From: Candidatus Pedobacter colombiensis | GTDB lineage: Bacteria; Bacteroidota; Bacteroidia; Sphingobacteriales; Sphingobacteriaceae | Length of the DNA: 64,000 nucleotides | Direction of reading: 5' to 3' | NCBI GenBank assembly: GCA_029202485.1 | Contig: CP119313.1 | Span: 744,001 to 808,000, forward strand | Translations under genes and position numbers: made by a program | Notes under the pieces: generated by a model | The model's database searches: none | What the model saw: the letters and a program-made list of their open reading frames with translations, nothing else | What the model was told of the DNA's origin: nothing | Shown here: positions 45,619 through 56,088 of the stretch, one piece after another | How positions within the stretch are numbered: position 1 is the stretch's first letter | How the letters are laid out: each line of letters opens with the position of its first letter

Positions 45619-45737
45619 AAACTGTATGTAAAAACCTCTACTTTCTTTCTTGGAATCAGTGAATATATAATGTCTGTTTATTACTGATTACAGATTTTTT
45701 GTCGCTTACCTACTTTTAGTTATTAAGGTGTTTTTCA

Positions 45738-47981
45738 ATGAAAAATGCTATGGATAAACTTTTCAAAAAACGTTTAATTGTCATATTGACACTTATTGTG
45801 GCTCTGGCAAGCTGCAGAAAGAAGGAATTTGATGCGTATTATGGACGGCCTGCTACCCTGGCAGATCCCATATATCAGCAGTTGCAGGCCAGAGGTAACT
45901 TTACCAGTTTATTGTATTGCATTGATAAAGCGGGGTACAAGGATATATTAGGTAAATCTGGCTATTGGACAATGTTTGCGCCAAATGATGATGCTTTTAG
46001 TAAATTCTTTAAAGAGAAGGGGATTTCTGGTGTTGATCAGATAGATGCTATAACAGCTACCGGTATTGTGAAGTATGCACTTATTTTTAATGCATTTAAG
46101 ACTGATCGTCTGGGTGACTTTCAATCCAATGCAGGTTGGGTTGTTAATTCTGCATTTAAAAGACGTACTGCTTATTACGATTCAGTGTATACCGAAGTGG
46201 TTAATGGTAAGAATATCAAAATTATTGCCTCGAATAGAAATGGCAGTTATGCATTTGCGGATAACAATAATAAGTATTATCCGTATTTTATAAAATCATA
46301 TATGGCAGCCAATGCACTTTCAGCAGCCGACTTTAACTATTTCTTCCCGGAGGTTGCTTATACAAACTTTAATGTACCTGGGGGTAATGTTGTTGAAGCT
46401 AATATTGTTGCCGAAAATGGAGTAATTCATGTAATTGATAAAGTGAATACACCACCGCAGAATATCGATCAATACTTATCATCACATAATGAATACAGCG
46501 AATTCAAAAAAGTATATGATAGGTTTCTTGTAAGCTATGTTTATAGCCCTGAAGCTTCAAAAAAATACCAGATTTTGTCTGGCTCTTCAGATTCTGTAAA
46601 AGTTAAAACTTACAACCCATTGCTTTCTTTTTCTCCTAACAATGAAAATTATTTAAAATTAACTGATAATGACGGACAAAGCAATGGCTGGACATTATTT
46701 GCTCCAAATAACGCTGCTTTTACTGCCTATTTAAATAGCTATATTCTTGAGTATTACAGCACAGTTGATCGTTTGCCCCTAAATGTTGTTTTAGACTTAA
46801 TGAATTGCCACATGTGGCAATCCGCTGTATGGCCTACAAGATTTAATAACACAGTAAATATGTTTGGAGAAGAAGCCAGATTTGATCCTAATTCTAATGT
46901 AATTGACAAGAAAATTCTAAGTAATGGTTTTTTTTATGGAACGAACCAGGTTCAAAAGGCTAATGTTTTTCATACTGTTTATGGTGCTCCGTATCTCAAT
47001 CCGGCTTATTCTTTAATGATCAGGGCGATGGATCTCTCTGCTATGAAAACAAGAATTACAGTGCCGAAACTCAAGTATACTGTTTTAATGATGAATGACG
47101 CCTCTTTAAAGGCAGCAGGATATGACTGGAATAATTTGAATTCAACTTTTCAATATACGCCTGCGGGTGGTACTACAGTAATTGGTGGAACATCACCCAC
47201 AAATGTAATCAGGATGCTTAATACACATGTTCTGGAAGGCGAAGTAAGTTCTTTTTCGGGCGCTGGGGTTCTGGAAACAATTGGCGGTGAATATATAACC
47301 TATAAGAATAATAGAATATCCTCTTCCGGAACAATGGATAGTACAGATGTCAGCAAGCAATCAATACCTGTTGTTAAAATTAAAGGCGCTGATTTCAGAC
47401 AAGCTACCAATGGTAAAAATTTCTACGTTAATGGTCTGTTATCCTTTACCACAAAAAATGTTGGCGAACATTTAAAAAAATATGGTACACTTCCAACTGA
47501 TCCATTTTATGGTTTTTATCAATTTCTCTTTAATAATCCTATTTGTGTAAATAAAACGACGATTGAAATTCAAGGCGTATCACTGGGTGTAAATTACACT
47601 GTATTTGTTCCAAATGATGCTGCAATCAAACAAGCTGTTAAAGATGACATATTGCCAGGGACTGTATCTGGAACAACTGTTACTCCATTGTATAATCCAA
47701 CGACTTCAGTTGATATTGCTAAGGTAACCAAATTTATTGCCTACCATATTTTAAATAGAAACACCATTGCAACGGATGGGGTGAAGAATGGTAGTTATGA
47801 AACTCTTTTTAAAGATTCTAATGGGGATGCTGGAATTGTTGTAATCAAAAATCAATTAAACAATTTAAGAGTTACCGACATGAATGGAAGAACTTCTAAT
47901 GTAATAACAGCGAATAGTAATGTTTTGTCAAACCGAACATTGATTCATCAAATTGATGGCTATTTAAAGTATACATATTAA
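45738..47981 (+). CDS. Multi-FAS1 domain lipoprotein, first gene of cassette B
   Basis: A 747-residue paralogue of the protein at 5210. The lipobox is ALASC (Cys26 from Met1; Met5 at 45750 is an alternative start), followed by RKKEFDAYYGRP, matching QKREFDAFYERP of the cassette A protein. FAS1 units show KAGYKDILGKSGYWTMFAPN with NGVIHVIDKV, then WTLFAPNNAAF, TVLMMNDASLKAAGYDW, and the last YTVFVPNDAAIKQAV ... NRTLIHQIDGYL. It follows the 225-nt distance from its operator and lies 22 nt before the SusC. A surface adhesion or glycan-tethering role is inferred from domain type and position. Confidence 0.88.
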   Translation: MKNAMDKLFKKRLIVILTLIVALASCRKKEFDAYYGRPATLADPIYQQLQARGNFTSLLYCIDKAGYKDILGKSGYWTMFAPNDDAFSKFFKEKGISGVDQIDAITATGIVKYALIFNAFKTDRLGDFQSNAGWVVNSAFKRRTAYYDSVYTEVVNGKNIKIIASNRNGSYAFADNNNKYYPYFIKSYMAANALSAADFNYFFPEVAYTNFNVPGGNVVEANIVAENGVIHVIDKVNTPPQNIDQYLSSHNEYSEFKKVYDRFLVSYVYSPEASKKYQILSGSSDSVKVKTYNPLLSFSPNNENYLKLTDNDGQSNGWTLFAPNNAAFTAYLNSYILEYYSTVDRLPLNVVLDLMNCHMWQSAVWPTRFNNTVNMFGEEARFDPNSNVIDKKILSNGFFYGTNQVQKANVFHTVYGAPYLNPAYSLMIRAMDLSAMKTRITVPKLKYTVLMMNDASLKAAGYDWNNLNSTFQYTPAGGTTVIGGTSPTNVIRMLNTHVLEGEVSSFSGAGVLETIGGEYITYKNNRISSSGTMDSTDVSKQSIPVVKIKGADFRQATNGKNFYVNGLLSFTTKNVGEHLKKYGTLPTDPFYGFYQFLFNNPICVNKTTIEIQGVSLGVNYTVFVPNDAAIKQAVKDDILPGTVSGTTVTPLYNPTTSVDIAKVTKFIAYHILNRNTIATDGVKNGSYETLFKDSNGDAGIVVIKNQLNNLRVTDMNGRTSNVITANSNVLSNRTLIHQIDGYLKYTY

Positions 47982-48003
47982 CCAATTATAAACGAGAAGG
48001 TAT

Positions 48004-51000
48004 ATGAATAAAATATTTACGCGTATTTCTACTATACTGTTGACTCTGCTATTCATGTGGAGTGGAAGTTATGCTCAAACCATAACCGCAGTACGGGGGA
48101 AAGTAACTGATTCGAAAGATAAGCAGAGTATTATTGGCGCCAGTGTGGTAGAGATTGATAAAGATCGGCGGACTGTAAATGGCGTTGTTACAGATATAGA
48201 TGGAAATTTTGTTTTGCGTATTTCCAATCCAAATAATAAGATCATGGTATCCTTTATTGGATATGTAACGCAGAAAGAAATTAGTATCAATGGACGGGCA
48301 GTCATTAATGTTCAATTGGTTCCAAGTACCAATAGTTTGGACGATGTAACTGTGGTTGCCAGACGTAAAACTAACAATGGAACGGGAATGAATGTAGACG
48401 ATAGGGATCGTACCACAGCCATTGTCAGCATAGATGCGAAAGTACTGGAAGAGATGCAAGCCGGGTCTATAGATCAGGCATTGCAAGGCCGTTTGTCAGG
48501 CGTGGATATTGCAGCTACTTCCGGAGATCCGGGTGCTGGGATGTCAATCCGAATTCGCGGTACTTCTTCCCTTAATGGGGCAACAGAGCCATTAATCGTT
48601 GTTGATGGAATGCCTTATGAAACTGCTGTTCCTGAAGGTTTCAATTTTGCGACGGCAGATGATCAGGGTTATGCTCAACTTTTAAATATTGCTCCTTCGG
48701 ATATTAAGGATATTAGCGTATTGAAGGATGCGGCAGCCACTGCGCTTTGGGGCTCGAGAGGGTCGAATGGTGTATTAATTATCAATACGAAACGTGGTTC
48801 AATAGGTAAGCCGCAAATCAGTTATACTTTTAAAGGCTCCTTATCTCAACAGCCGAGTGCCATCCCAATGCTAACGGGCGATCAGTATTCCATGTTGATA
48901 CCAGAAGAGTTTATGAACAGGAATGGGGTTCCACTAAATACACAAACGGTTAAAGAATTTCAATATGATCCTCAAGATTTATACTGGTACAAAAATTATA
49001 GCAACAATACCGACTGGATCTCGGCCATATCCCGTACAGGAAATCTTCAAGACCATAACGTTTCTATTTCTGGTGGTGGTGAAAAAGCAAGATACTTTGC
49101 TTCATTGGGTTACTTTGGTCAGCAAGGAACAACGATAGGTACAGATTTAAGCCGTATCACTACACGTATCAACTTAGATTATAATGTATCTAATCGTTTA
49201 CGCTTTCGTACAGATTTTGCTTATACGCATGTTTCCAATAATCAATTGTATAGCAATGTGCGTGATGTAGCCTATAGTAAGATGCCAAACATGAGCATCA
49301 TGGAGTACAATGATTATGGACTGTTAACACCCAATTATTTTTCCCCGGCATCTAACATTCAAGGCTATTTCTATTTTGATGATAAGAATGCCATCAAAGG
49401 AACTTATAATCCAGTCGCTATGGCTATGGCTGCTACCAATAGGTCTCTTGGGGATCGGATTATTCCACATTTTAATCTGCAATTTGACATCGTTAAAGAT
49501 TTGTTGATGGCTACAACCGATGTTGTTTTTGATATCAATACGCAAAAAACAAGTACATTTTTGCCTCAAATTGCTACAGGAAGACCATTTACAGAAATTA
49601 CAGTTAACAGAGCGACAGATCTGGATTACGACGTTTTTAATGTGGGTACAAAAACTAATTTACTTTTTACCCCGCATCTGAACGATAAACATAAGTTTCA
49701 AGCGCTGATGAGTTTTCAGACTGCCGACAACCGTTATGTAAATCAGAATGTGATGAATGCCAATACTGCATCTTCTTTATTTCAGGATCCATCTATTCCG
49801 GGAAGAACTCAAAATGATCAGATTAAGTTGGGTTCAGTTCAAACACAATACCGTACTGTTGCTGGTCTCGTAAATGCCAATTATGGATTTTTGGATCGTT
49901 ATTTTATTAGTGGATCTCTTCGGGTGGACGGAAATTCCCGTTTTGGAGAAAATAATAGGTTTGGCTTGTTCCCGTCCATATCTGGAAGGTACCGCTTCTC
50001 AGGAGAACATTTCATGGAGCGGTTCAAGTTTATTGATGATTTAAGTTTTCGTTTGAGTTATGCACAATCTGGAAATGCCCCAAAAAAGGACTATACTTTT
50101 TATAACACCTATGGGAATTTCGATTGGAGTTATATGGGACTGTCCGGTGTTTATACACAAAATATGGAGTTGACCAATTTAAAATGGGAAACGGTACATG
50201 GTCTAAATTACGGGTTAAGTTTTGCTTTATTTAACAGTCGTGTAGTTGGTGATGTCGATATTTATCGCAACAGAACTAAAGACTTATTTCTTCCAGGGCT
50301 TAGGCTCGCGACTTACACAGGTTTTGATGCTGTCGATATGAATATTGGTACTATGGACAACCAGGGATGGGAGTTTAACATCAATACACAAGTTGTGAAA
50401 TCAAAAAAATGGCGGGTTGACTTCAGTTTCAATATTGCACAGAATCAAAATATGATAAGGGAAATCTCTCCACTTTATCCAACAGAAAATAAGGCTAAAA
50501 TTAATGAAAACGGAAAGTTTAAACAATTCCTGCAGATTAATAATCCTTTCGGATCATTTTATGGGTTCAAATTTCAAGGTGTGTACAAAGATAAGGAAGA
50601 AACTGTGGCCAAAGATAAAAACGGAGCACCTATCCTAGATCCTAATGGCAACAAAGTATATATGCGCTTTAACTATCCGGGTACAGATTATATCTTTCAA
50701 CCAGGTGATGCCAAGTATGAAGATATTAATCATGATGGTACGATTGATTATAAGGATATTGTTTATTTAGGCAACAGCAATCCGAAATTTACAGGTGGAT
50801 TTGGTCCATCTATTACTTTTAACGGTAATATTAAGCTATCAGCTTTTTTTAGCTATAGAACAGGTTATCAGTTGATCAATGGGACTAAAATGAATACAAC
50901 AAATATGTCCGGTTATGGCAATCAAAGTACTGCAGTATTAAGAAGATGGAGGAACGAGGGAGACGTAACTGATGTGCCACGCGCGCTATATGGCAGTGGT

Positions 51001-51282
51001 TACAACTGGTTAGGTTCAAGTCGTTACGTAGAGGACGGATCCTACCTGAAATGGAGGACGATTACTTTAAGGTATGATTTTGATAAGAAAATACTTAAAC
51101 GATTTAAATTGAATGCACTGAGTATTTACGGAACAGGGGAAAATTTGATCACGTTCACTAAATACCTGGGACAGGATCCAGAGGTAGGGACTAAAATTAC
51201 AGATGCATTCTCTATTGCAATCGATAATTCGATGACCCCACCACCGAAAGTATTTACTATAGGAATATCTACCCGGTTTTAA
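48004..51282 (+). CDS. SusC-like TonB-dependent transporter B1
   Basis: A 1092-residue SusC-family transporter. The signal peptide ends SYA before Gln25, followed by VRGKVTDSKDKQSIIGASVV (carboxypeptidase-regulatory-like domain), LDDVTVVARRK and the plug (LQGRLSGVDIAATSGDPG, IRIRGTSSLNGATEPLIVVDG, LKDAAATALWGSRGSNGV). The barrel contains DINHDGTIDYKDIVYLGNSN and ends PKVFTIGISTRF. It is the counterpart of the SusC at 7522, with shared plug, barrel inserts and domain limits. The SusD partner starts 18 nt downstream at 51301. Confidence 0.96.
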   Translation: MNKIFTRISTILLTLLFMWSGSYAQTITAVRGKVTDSKDKQSIIGASVVEIDKDRRTVNGVVTDIDGNFVLRISNPNNKIMVSFIGYVTQKEISINGRAVINVQLVPSTNSLDDVTVVARRKTNNGTGMNVDDRDRTTAIVSIDAKVLEEMQAGSIDQALQGRLSGVDIAATSGDPGAGMSIRIRGTSSLNGATEPLIVVDGMPYETAVPEGFNFATADDQGYAQLLNIAPSDIKDISVLKDAAATALWGSRGSNGVLIINTKRGSIGKPQISYTFKGSLSQQPSAIPMLTGDQYSMLIPEEFMNRNGVPLNTQTVKEFQYDPQDLYWYKNYSNNTDWISAISRTGNLQDHNVSISGGGEKARYFASLGYFGQQGTTIGTDLSRITTRINLDYNVSNRLRFRTDFAYTHVSNNQLYSNVRDVAYSKMPNMSIMEYNDYGLLTPNYFSPASNIQGYFYFDDKNAIKGTYNPVAMAMAATNRSLGDRIIPHFNLQFDIVKDLLMATTDVVFDINTQKTSTFLPQIATGRPFTEITVNRATDLDYDVFNVGTKTNLLFTPHLNDKHKFQALMSFQTADNRYVNQNVMNANTASSLFQDPSIPGRTQNDQIKLGSVQTQYRTVAGLVNANYGFLDRYFISGSLRVDGNSRFGENNRFGLFPSISGRYRFSGEHFMERFKFIDDLSFRLSYAQSGNAPKKDYTFYNTYGNFDWSYMGLSGVYTQNMELTNLKWETVHGLNYGLSFALFNSRVVGDVDIYRNRTKDLFLPGLRLATYTGFDAVDMNIGTMDNQGWEFNINTQVVKSKKWRVDFSFNIAQNQNMIREISPLYPTENKAKINENGKFKQFLQINNPFGSFYGFKFQGVYKDKEETVAKDKNGAPILDPNGNKVYMRFNYPGTDYIFQPGDAKYEDINHDGTIDYKDIVYLGNSNPKFTGGFGPSITFNGNIKLSAFFSYRTGYQLINGTKMNTTNMSGYGNQSTAVLRRWRNEGDVTDVPRALYGSGYNWLGSSRYVEDGSYLKWRTITLRYDFDKKILKRFKLNALSIYGTGENLITFTKYLGQDPEVGTKITDAFSIAIDNSMTPPPKVFTIGISTRF

Positions 51283-51300
51283 TTGATAAAGAATAAGAAC

Positions 51301-52794
51301 ATGAAAAGAAATATTTATAGAGTTTCACTACTCATCCTATTGTTTTCGATTTCTTCCTGTAAGAAATGGTTAACACTCAAACCTCAAGATGGAATTATTC
51401 GTAACGAGTTTTGGAAAACGAAAGAGGATGTACAAGCGGCGGTGATTGGGTGTTATTCATCTCTTTTGGGTGCACCCATAGGTATAAAAGATCGTGCATT
51501 GGTTGACTATCTTTTTATTTGGGGAGAGTTAAGGGCAGATATGGTATCTCCAGGTCTGGGAATTACGATAGATGAACAAAATATTATGAACGTTAATATA
51601 TTGTCTAGTAATTCTTTAACTAGTTGGAAGTCATTGTATCGAACCATTAATTATTGCAATACGGTGATTGACTTTGCTCCAGATGTAAAGAAGGTAGACA
51701 ATACATTTACCCAAGTAAGTTTAGATGCATATCTGGCGGAAGCATTGGCTTTGCGCAGCCTGATGTATTTTTATGTAGTGCGCACTTGGGGTGATGCTCC
51801 TTTGAAGTTAAAGTCAACTTCTACTGATCAGGAGATTCAAAACCTTGGCACAACAGACAAAGCTACCATATTAAACCAGATTATTGCAGATTTATTAAAG
51901 GCGGAAAGTTTGGCTGTCACAACTTATGGAAATAAACAATATGACACTGGAAGGATCACAAAATATACTATCGAAACCATGCTGGCAGATGTTTATTTAT
52001 GGATGGAAAAATACAATGAGTGTATCGAGATGTGTAATAAAGTGATCGATTCGAAGAAGTTTAGTCTTGTCTCAGGTGCACAAATGTATCATAATGTATT
52101 TTATCAGGGTAATTCAACAGAAGGTATTTTTGAATTTCAATTTGATGCACAAAAGTTGAATCCTTTTTACGCAATGTTCTTACCTACAAATCGACGTTTG
52201 AATGCTGCACCAAATGTAATGGAAACCATCTATACACAAGATTTTGTAAATGATTTGAATGTAGACCGGAGAGGGCTTGATGCAGCAGTTCGTCCTAAAG
52301 ACAACATGATTTACAAATACATGGGTGTTGATTACAATACGACTCGAACTTCAGATATATCCTATGCACATTGGTTTGCTTACAGATACCCGGATGTACT
52401 TTTGATGAAAGCCGAAGCTTGCTCTCAAGTAGGTCGAGGACAAGAGGCACTGGACTTGGTTAAAGTTGTTCGCGATAGGGCAGGTGCACTGGTTGCAACA
52501 GAAAGAAAGCCGGACATTACGGACAAAGACGGAATTGCAGATTATATTTTGGAAGAACGGGCCCGGGAGTTTTCATTTGAAGGCAAGCGCTGGTATGATA
52601 TTCTGAGAAATGCGAAAAGAGGCAATTATAGGCGAATTGACGTGATTTTAAACATGGTTGCGGCGGCTGTTCCTAGTGATTTACAACAATCTGCTATTGT
52701 AAAGTATCAGGATAAGAACAGTCATTATCTCCCAATATTTGATGATGAAATCAATACTGACAAGACTTTGAAACAGAATCCATTTTACAAATAA
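51301..52794 (+). CDS. SusD/RagB-family lipoprotein B1
   Basis: A 497-residue SusD-family lipoprotein when started at ATG 51301; an in-frame TTG directly after the SusC stop (51283) is an unlikely start because it would put charged residues in front of a good signal peptide. The lipobox is ISSC (Cys20), followed by KKWLTLKPQDGIIRNEFW. Family motifs are LAEALALRSLMYFYVVRTWGDAP, YAHWFAYRYPDVLLMKAEAC and EERAREFSFEGKRWYDILRN. It is the counterpart of the SusD at 10839. Confidence 0.95.
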   Translation: MKRNIYRVSLLILLFSISSCKKWLTLKPQDGIIRNEFWKTKEDVQAAVIGCYSSLLGAPIGIKDRALVDYLFIWGELRADMVSPGLGITIDEQNIMNVNILSSNSLTSWKSLYRTINYCNTVIDFAPDVKKVDNTFTQVSLDAYLAEALALRSLMYFYVVRTWGDAPLKLKSTSTDQEIQNLGTTDKATILNQIIADLLKAESLAVTTYGNKQYDTGRITKYTIETMLADVYLWMEKYNECIEMCNKVIDSKKFSLVSGAQMYHNVFYQGNSTEGIFEFQFDAQKLNPFYAMFLPTNRRLNAAPNVMETIYTQDFVNDLNVDRRGLDAAVRPKDNMIYKYMGVDYNTTRTSDISYAHWFAYRYPDVLLMKAEACSQVGRGQEALDLVKVVRDRAGALVATERKPDITDKDGIADYILEERAREFSFEGKRWYDILRNAKRGNYRRIDVILNMVAAAVPSDLQQSAIVKYQDKNSHYLPIFDDEINTDKTLKQNPFYK

Positions 52795-52806
52795 TCTATA
52801 AAGAAT

Positions 52807-54540
52807 ATGATTATGAAAACACTAAATTTTAAAAAAGGTATTTGCGCAACTATTTGTGCATTGCTTATGGCTATAGTCTTGTTGTTTTCTTGCAAAAGGG
52901 AACATATGACGCTAACAACAACTAGTGATGTAAACATAACAGGTTATTTTGAAAACAACCCTGATCGATTTTCTGAATTTCAGAAAATACTGGAAAAAAG
53001 TGGTACAGCAAGTTTTTTGGGTGCTTACGGAAAATACACTGTTTTTGCACCTACTAATGATGCGGTTAAATCGTATCTCCAAGCTATAGGGAAATCTTCA
53101 ATCGATCAGATTTCAGCTGCAGAGCTGAAAGATCTGGTCCGATTACATACGATTGTAGATACAGTTTCTACGGCATTCTTTAAAGATGGAAAATTGCAGC
53201 AATTGACAATGTTTGGACAGTACTTATTGACAGGGGCAGCCAACATAGATGGGGTTACCCGTTATACGATTAACAGGCAGGCGAATGTAATACAAGCAAA
53301 TATTCGCACAGGAAATGGGATTATACACGTATTAGATAAAGTATTGACTCCGGCTACCAAGACATTAGCCCAAATGATAGAAGGAGATACTAAATATTCC
53401 ATTTTTCTTGAAGCATTGAAAGCAACTAAGTTTTACGACTCTTTAAATGTATTGCCAGCAAATAATACCAGAGATACTACACGTCGTTTTCAAACACTGA
53501 TTGCTGAAACTGATAATGTTTTTAAATCAGCAGGAATTAATTCTTATGCACAACTCAAGGCAAAGTATAGCAAATCAGGAGACCCTACTAATCATGCAGA
53601 TAGTTTATGGTTATTTGTTGCTTATCGGATTTCTCCTCAGGCCCGCTATTTGGCAGATATTGTTACTGCATCGTCACACCCAACTTTGGCACCCCAAGAG
53701 ATTATAACATCCAAGTTGGATGGTCAAAATGTTCTTATTAATGACGATGTGTTCAATGGTGTGCGCGAGCCAGGTTATCTAATAGATCGATTAGCAAGTG
53801 ATAATACGGCGACAAATGGAGTCTTGCATTCTGTAACAGGGAACTATGCTATAAAAGTGCGTCAGGCGACTCCGATATATTGGGATCTTGCAGATCAACC
53901 TGAGCTGATGAAGCTGTCCACATTTAGAAAGCTTGGAGCTCCGGATGTATCTATTGGTATTAAAACTAGTCTGTGCGCTGGTATTGCATTTGGAACTTCA
54001 AGTTCGGGTACTGATAATTTGTACAGAGTAGCACCGCTAGCTGACCCTTATGCGAATGGAGATCTGTTAGTATTAGCATTTGGATCTGGTCGTCAACCCT
54101 GGATGAATTTTACCACACCGATGTTGGTTAAAGGCAAATATAAAGTTTGGGTGTGTTATAGAAGGGGGGACTTACCTAGTTTACAAGCTAGTATGGACCC
54201 AGGTACTTCACAGGAACAGATTTTGCCAAATGTAGCGGTTTGGTTGGATTACTTGACGGCTTCAGGTGTTTCGCTTAGCGATCCCAATTCCGATAATTTA
54301 TTGGAATCCTATGGATATAAAAGATATGCAGCAGATAATCCTTCGTCAAATTCGAATTTTGTCGGGCGTTTGATGGGGACAGTCAATATCCAAACAACAG
54401 ATAGACATGTACTTCGTTTAACCTCAGTTGGAGGAAAAGCTGGTTCTGTAACGATCGATATGGTTCAATTTATTCCGGTAGATATGGATCAACAGTATCC
54501 ACGTATTCGGCGGGATGGAACACTTCAAAATAGACCTTAA
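52807..54540 (+). CDS. FAS1-domain lipoprotein with C-terminal CBM6-like jelly-roll (B)
   Basis: A 577-residue counterpart of the protein at 12414. The lipobox is LFSC (Cys29 from Met1; Met3 is an alternative). The FAS1 domains show GKYTVFAPTNDAVKSYLQ with NGIIHVLDKVL, and GINSYAQLKAKYSKSGDP with NGVLHSVTGNYAIK. The C-terminal part (about 350-577) has VKGKYKVWVCYRRG, PNVAVWLDYL, DRHVLRLTSVGG and VTIDMVQFIPVD, a strand order like that of CBM6-type carbohydrate-binding modules. A role as surface glycan-binding protein is inferred; no measured function is known to me. Confidence 0.85.
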   Translation: MIMKTLNFKKGICATICALLMAIVLLFSCKREHMTLTTTSDVNITGYFENNPDRFSEFQKILEKSGTASFLGAYGKYTVFAPTNDAVKSYLQAIGKSSIDQISAAELKDLVRLHTIVDTVSTAFFKDGKLQQLTMFGQYLLTGAANIDGVTRYTINRQANVIQANIRTGNGIIHVLDKVLTPATKTLAQMIEGDTKYSIFLEALKATKFYDSLNVLPANNTRDTTRRFQTLIAETDNVFKSAGINSYAQLKAKYSKSGDPTNHADSLWLFVAYRISPQARYLADIVTASSHPTLAPQEIITSKLDGQNVLINDDVFNGVREPGYLIDRLASDNTATNGVLHSVTGNYAIKVRQATPIYWDLADQPELMKLSTFRKLGAPDVSIGIKTSLCAGIAFGTSSSGTDNLYRVAPLADPYANGDLLVLAFGSGRQPWMNFTTPMLVKGKYKVWVCYRRGDLPSLQASMDPGTSQEQILPNVAVWLDYLTASGVSLSDPNSDNLLESYGYKRYAADNPSSNSNFVGRLMGTVNIQTTDRHVLRLTSVGGKAGSVTIDMVQFIPVDMDQQYPRIRRDGTLQNRP

Positions 54541-54558
54541 TATAATTGACGATTTAAA

Positions 54559-56067
54559 ATGTATTACATGATATATAGTTTCCGGAAGCATTTATTGCTA
54601 CTAATTTTTTTCGCATCAATGATTATGTTCATCTCCTGTAAGGATAATTGGGCAGCAAGAACTGAATTGATTAATAAAGATAATTCGATAACCCTTCTAG
54701 ATAAAGTTAGGCAGCAGCCTGAATTGAGTAGATTTGTTGATCTTCTTGTAAAAACAGGTTATGATCAGGTTTTGGAGTCTTCCAAGACATTTACCGTATG
54801 GGCTCCAACAAATGATGCGCTGCAAAAGGTTCCGGCAGCTACGTTAAATGACGATGTGCTTGCAAAATTATTTGTTGCGAATCATATTGTTAACCAGAAT
54901 TACTCCGTGGCATTACTTAAATTAAATGGTTTATCCGAAGAACGAATTCAAACTTTAAATGGCAAGTATATCACTTTTAGTCAAAATGGAGTTGATGAAG
55001 CTAAATTGATTAAAGCTGATCTGGCAGTAAAGAATGGCGTATTTCATGAGATTGATGCAGCACTCGAAGTACATCAAAATGTGTATGAATATGTTAGTGG
55101 ATTAACAACGAACGGGCAAAAGCAAAATAATTTTATCAAGTCCTTAAATTATGATTTAGATGGTGCTGGTAATAAAGTGTATGCTGTATCAGGGACAAGA
55201 AATGATTTTTCTGAGCAAATAGCCCGTCTAAGTAATGAACGAGGTCAGTTTACTTATATTTTGTTGACAGATGATGCGTTCGATCAGGAATACAATAAGT
55301 TGAATAAATATTTTAAGGTTACAAGGACCGATAGTCGGTATGATAGTACAACTGTTTACCGAACCTCCTGGAATGTGATTAAAGATTTGGTGGCAAATAC
55401 GATTGTTCCAATTGAAAAGTTGGGCACGTCTTTGCTATCCTCCACAGGTGTGAATATACCTATAGATAAAAGTGCAATCGTTTCTTCTTATCGGGCAAGC
55501 AACGGTATCGTTTACATCATGAATAAGGTCAATTTTAATGTGCTTCAAGATAAAATTCGCCCTATTGTAATTAAAGGTGAAAGTTTGACTTCTTATTCTC
55601 AAAACGATAAAAGTGCCAATATTTTTACCAGAATACGATCAGACGAAAATGGCTTGCAGTTTTCTGATAAGTTTATATCTGGAACCGGCGTCGCTTCATT
55701 TTGGGCAAGGGGAAGAATTAATAATCTTTACTCAACCAAATATCAGGTTTATTGGCGTGCTTTAAATGACCAGTCCTGGTCTACTGCAACACCTTCTGCT
55801 CCAGTTAATTTTAAGCAGAAACTAGGGTTTTCATCCGCAATTGGTTCAACACTACCTTATGTGGATATAATACCTTATACGACTGTGGCATATAACGATC
55901 CTACTGATAAAATCAGGCCTCGGGCTCCATTTGCTGAGGTTTATCTTGGAGACATTACAGTTAATACTTGGGGGAACACTTTTCTATATGCCATCGGTGA
56001 TGCAGTGACTACTGCTGGTTTAAATACGATCAGTCTTGATTATGTTAAACTGGTACCAATCAATTAA
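54559..56067 (+). CDS. FAS1-domain lipoprotein with C-terminal beta-sandwich (B)
   Basis: A 502-residue counterpart of the protein at 14178. The lipobox is MFISC (Cys27 from Met1; Met4 at 54568 is an alternative), then KDNWAARTE. FAS1 motifs are VDLLVKTGYDQVLESSKTF, TVWAPTNDAL and NGVFHEIDAAL; a second, divergent FAS1 unit includes FTYILLTDDAFDQEYNKLN and GIVYIMNKVNFNVL. The C-terminal strand-rich region contains TKYQVYWRALNDQSW (compare VKYEVYWRAINDILT in the cassette A copy) and ends ISLDYVKLVPIN. It lies between the two SusCD pairs of cassette B. Confidence 0.83.
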   Translation: MYYMIYSFRKHLLLLIFFASMIMFISCKDNWAARTELINKDNSITLLDKVRQQPELSRFVDLLVKTGYDQVLESSKTFTVWAPTNDALQKVPAATLNDDVLAKLFVANHIVNQNYSVALLKLNGLSEERIQTLNGKYITFSQNGVDEAKLIKADLAVKNGVFHEIDAALEVHQNVYEYVSGLTTNGQKQNNFIKSLNYDLDGAGNKVYAVSGTRNDFSEQIARLSNERGQFTYILLTDDAFDQEYNKLNKYFKVTRTDSRYDSTTVYRTSWNVIKDLVANTIVPIEKLGTSLLSSTGVNIPIDKSAIVSSYRASNGIVYIMNKVNFNVLQDKIRPIVIKGESLTSYSQNDKSANIFTRIRSDENGLQFSDKFISGTGVASFWARGRINNLYSTKYQVYWRALNDQSWSTATPSAPVNFKQKLGFSSAIGSTLPYVDIIPYTTVAYNDPTDKIRPRAPFAEVYLGDITVNTWGNTFLYAIGDAVTTAGLNTISLDYVKLVPIN

Positions 56068-56088
56068 TTCTCAACCAGCCATAAAATT

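Larger units (their letters stand above)
45287..45737. other. 451-nt intergenic region between the enzyme block and cassette B
   Basis: Contents in order: a strong terminator (45311-45339), a perfect 48-nt AT-rich palindrome (45374-45421), the direct-repeat operator (45496-45513), a -7-like box TATTTTTA (45533-45540), AACCAAATA motifs (45564, 45579, 45610) with a related TACCAAATA at 45548, and about 120 nt of leader with no recognised structure before the ATG at 45738. A 78-codon open frame (45305-45541) runs through the terminator and palindrome and is not credible as a gene. Confidence 0.75.
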
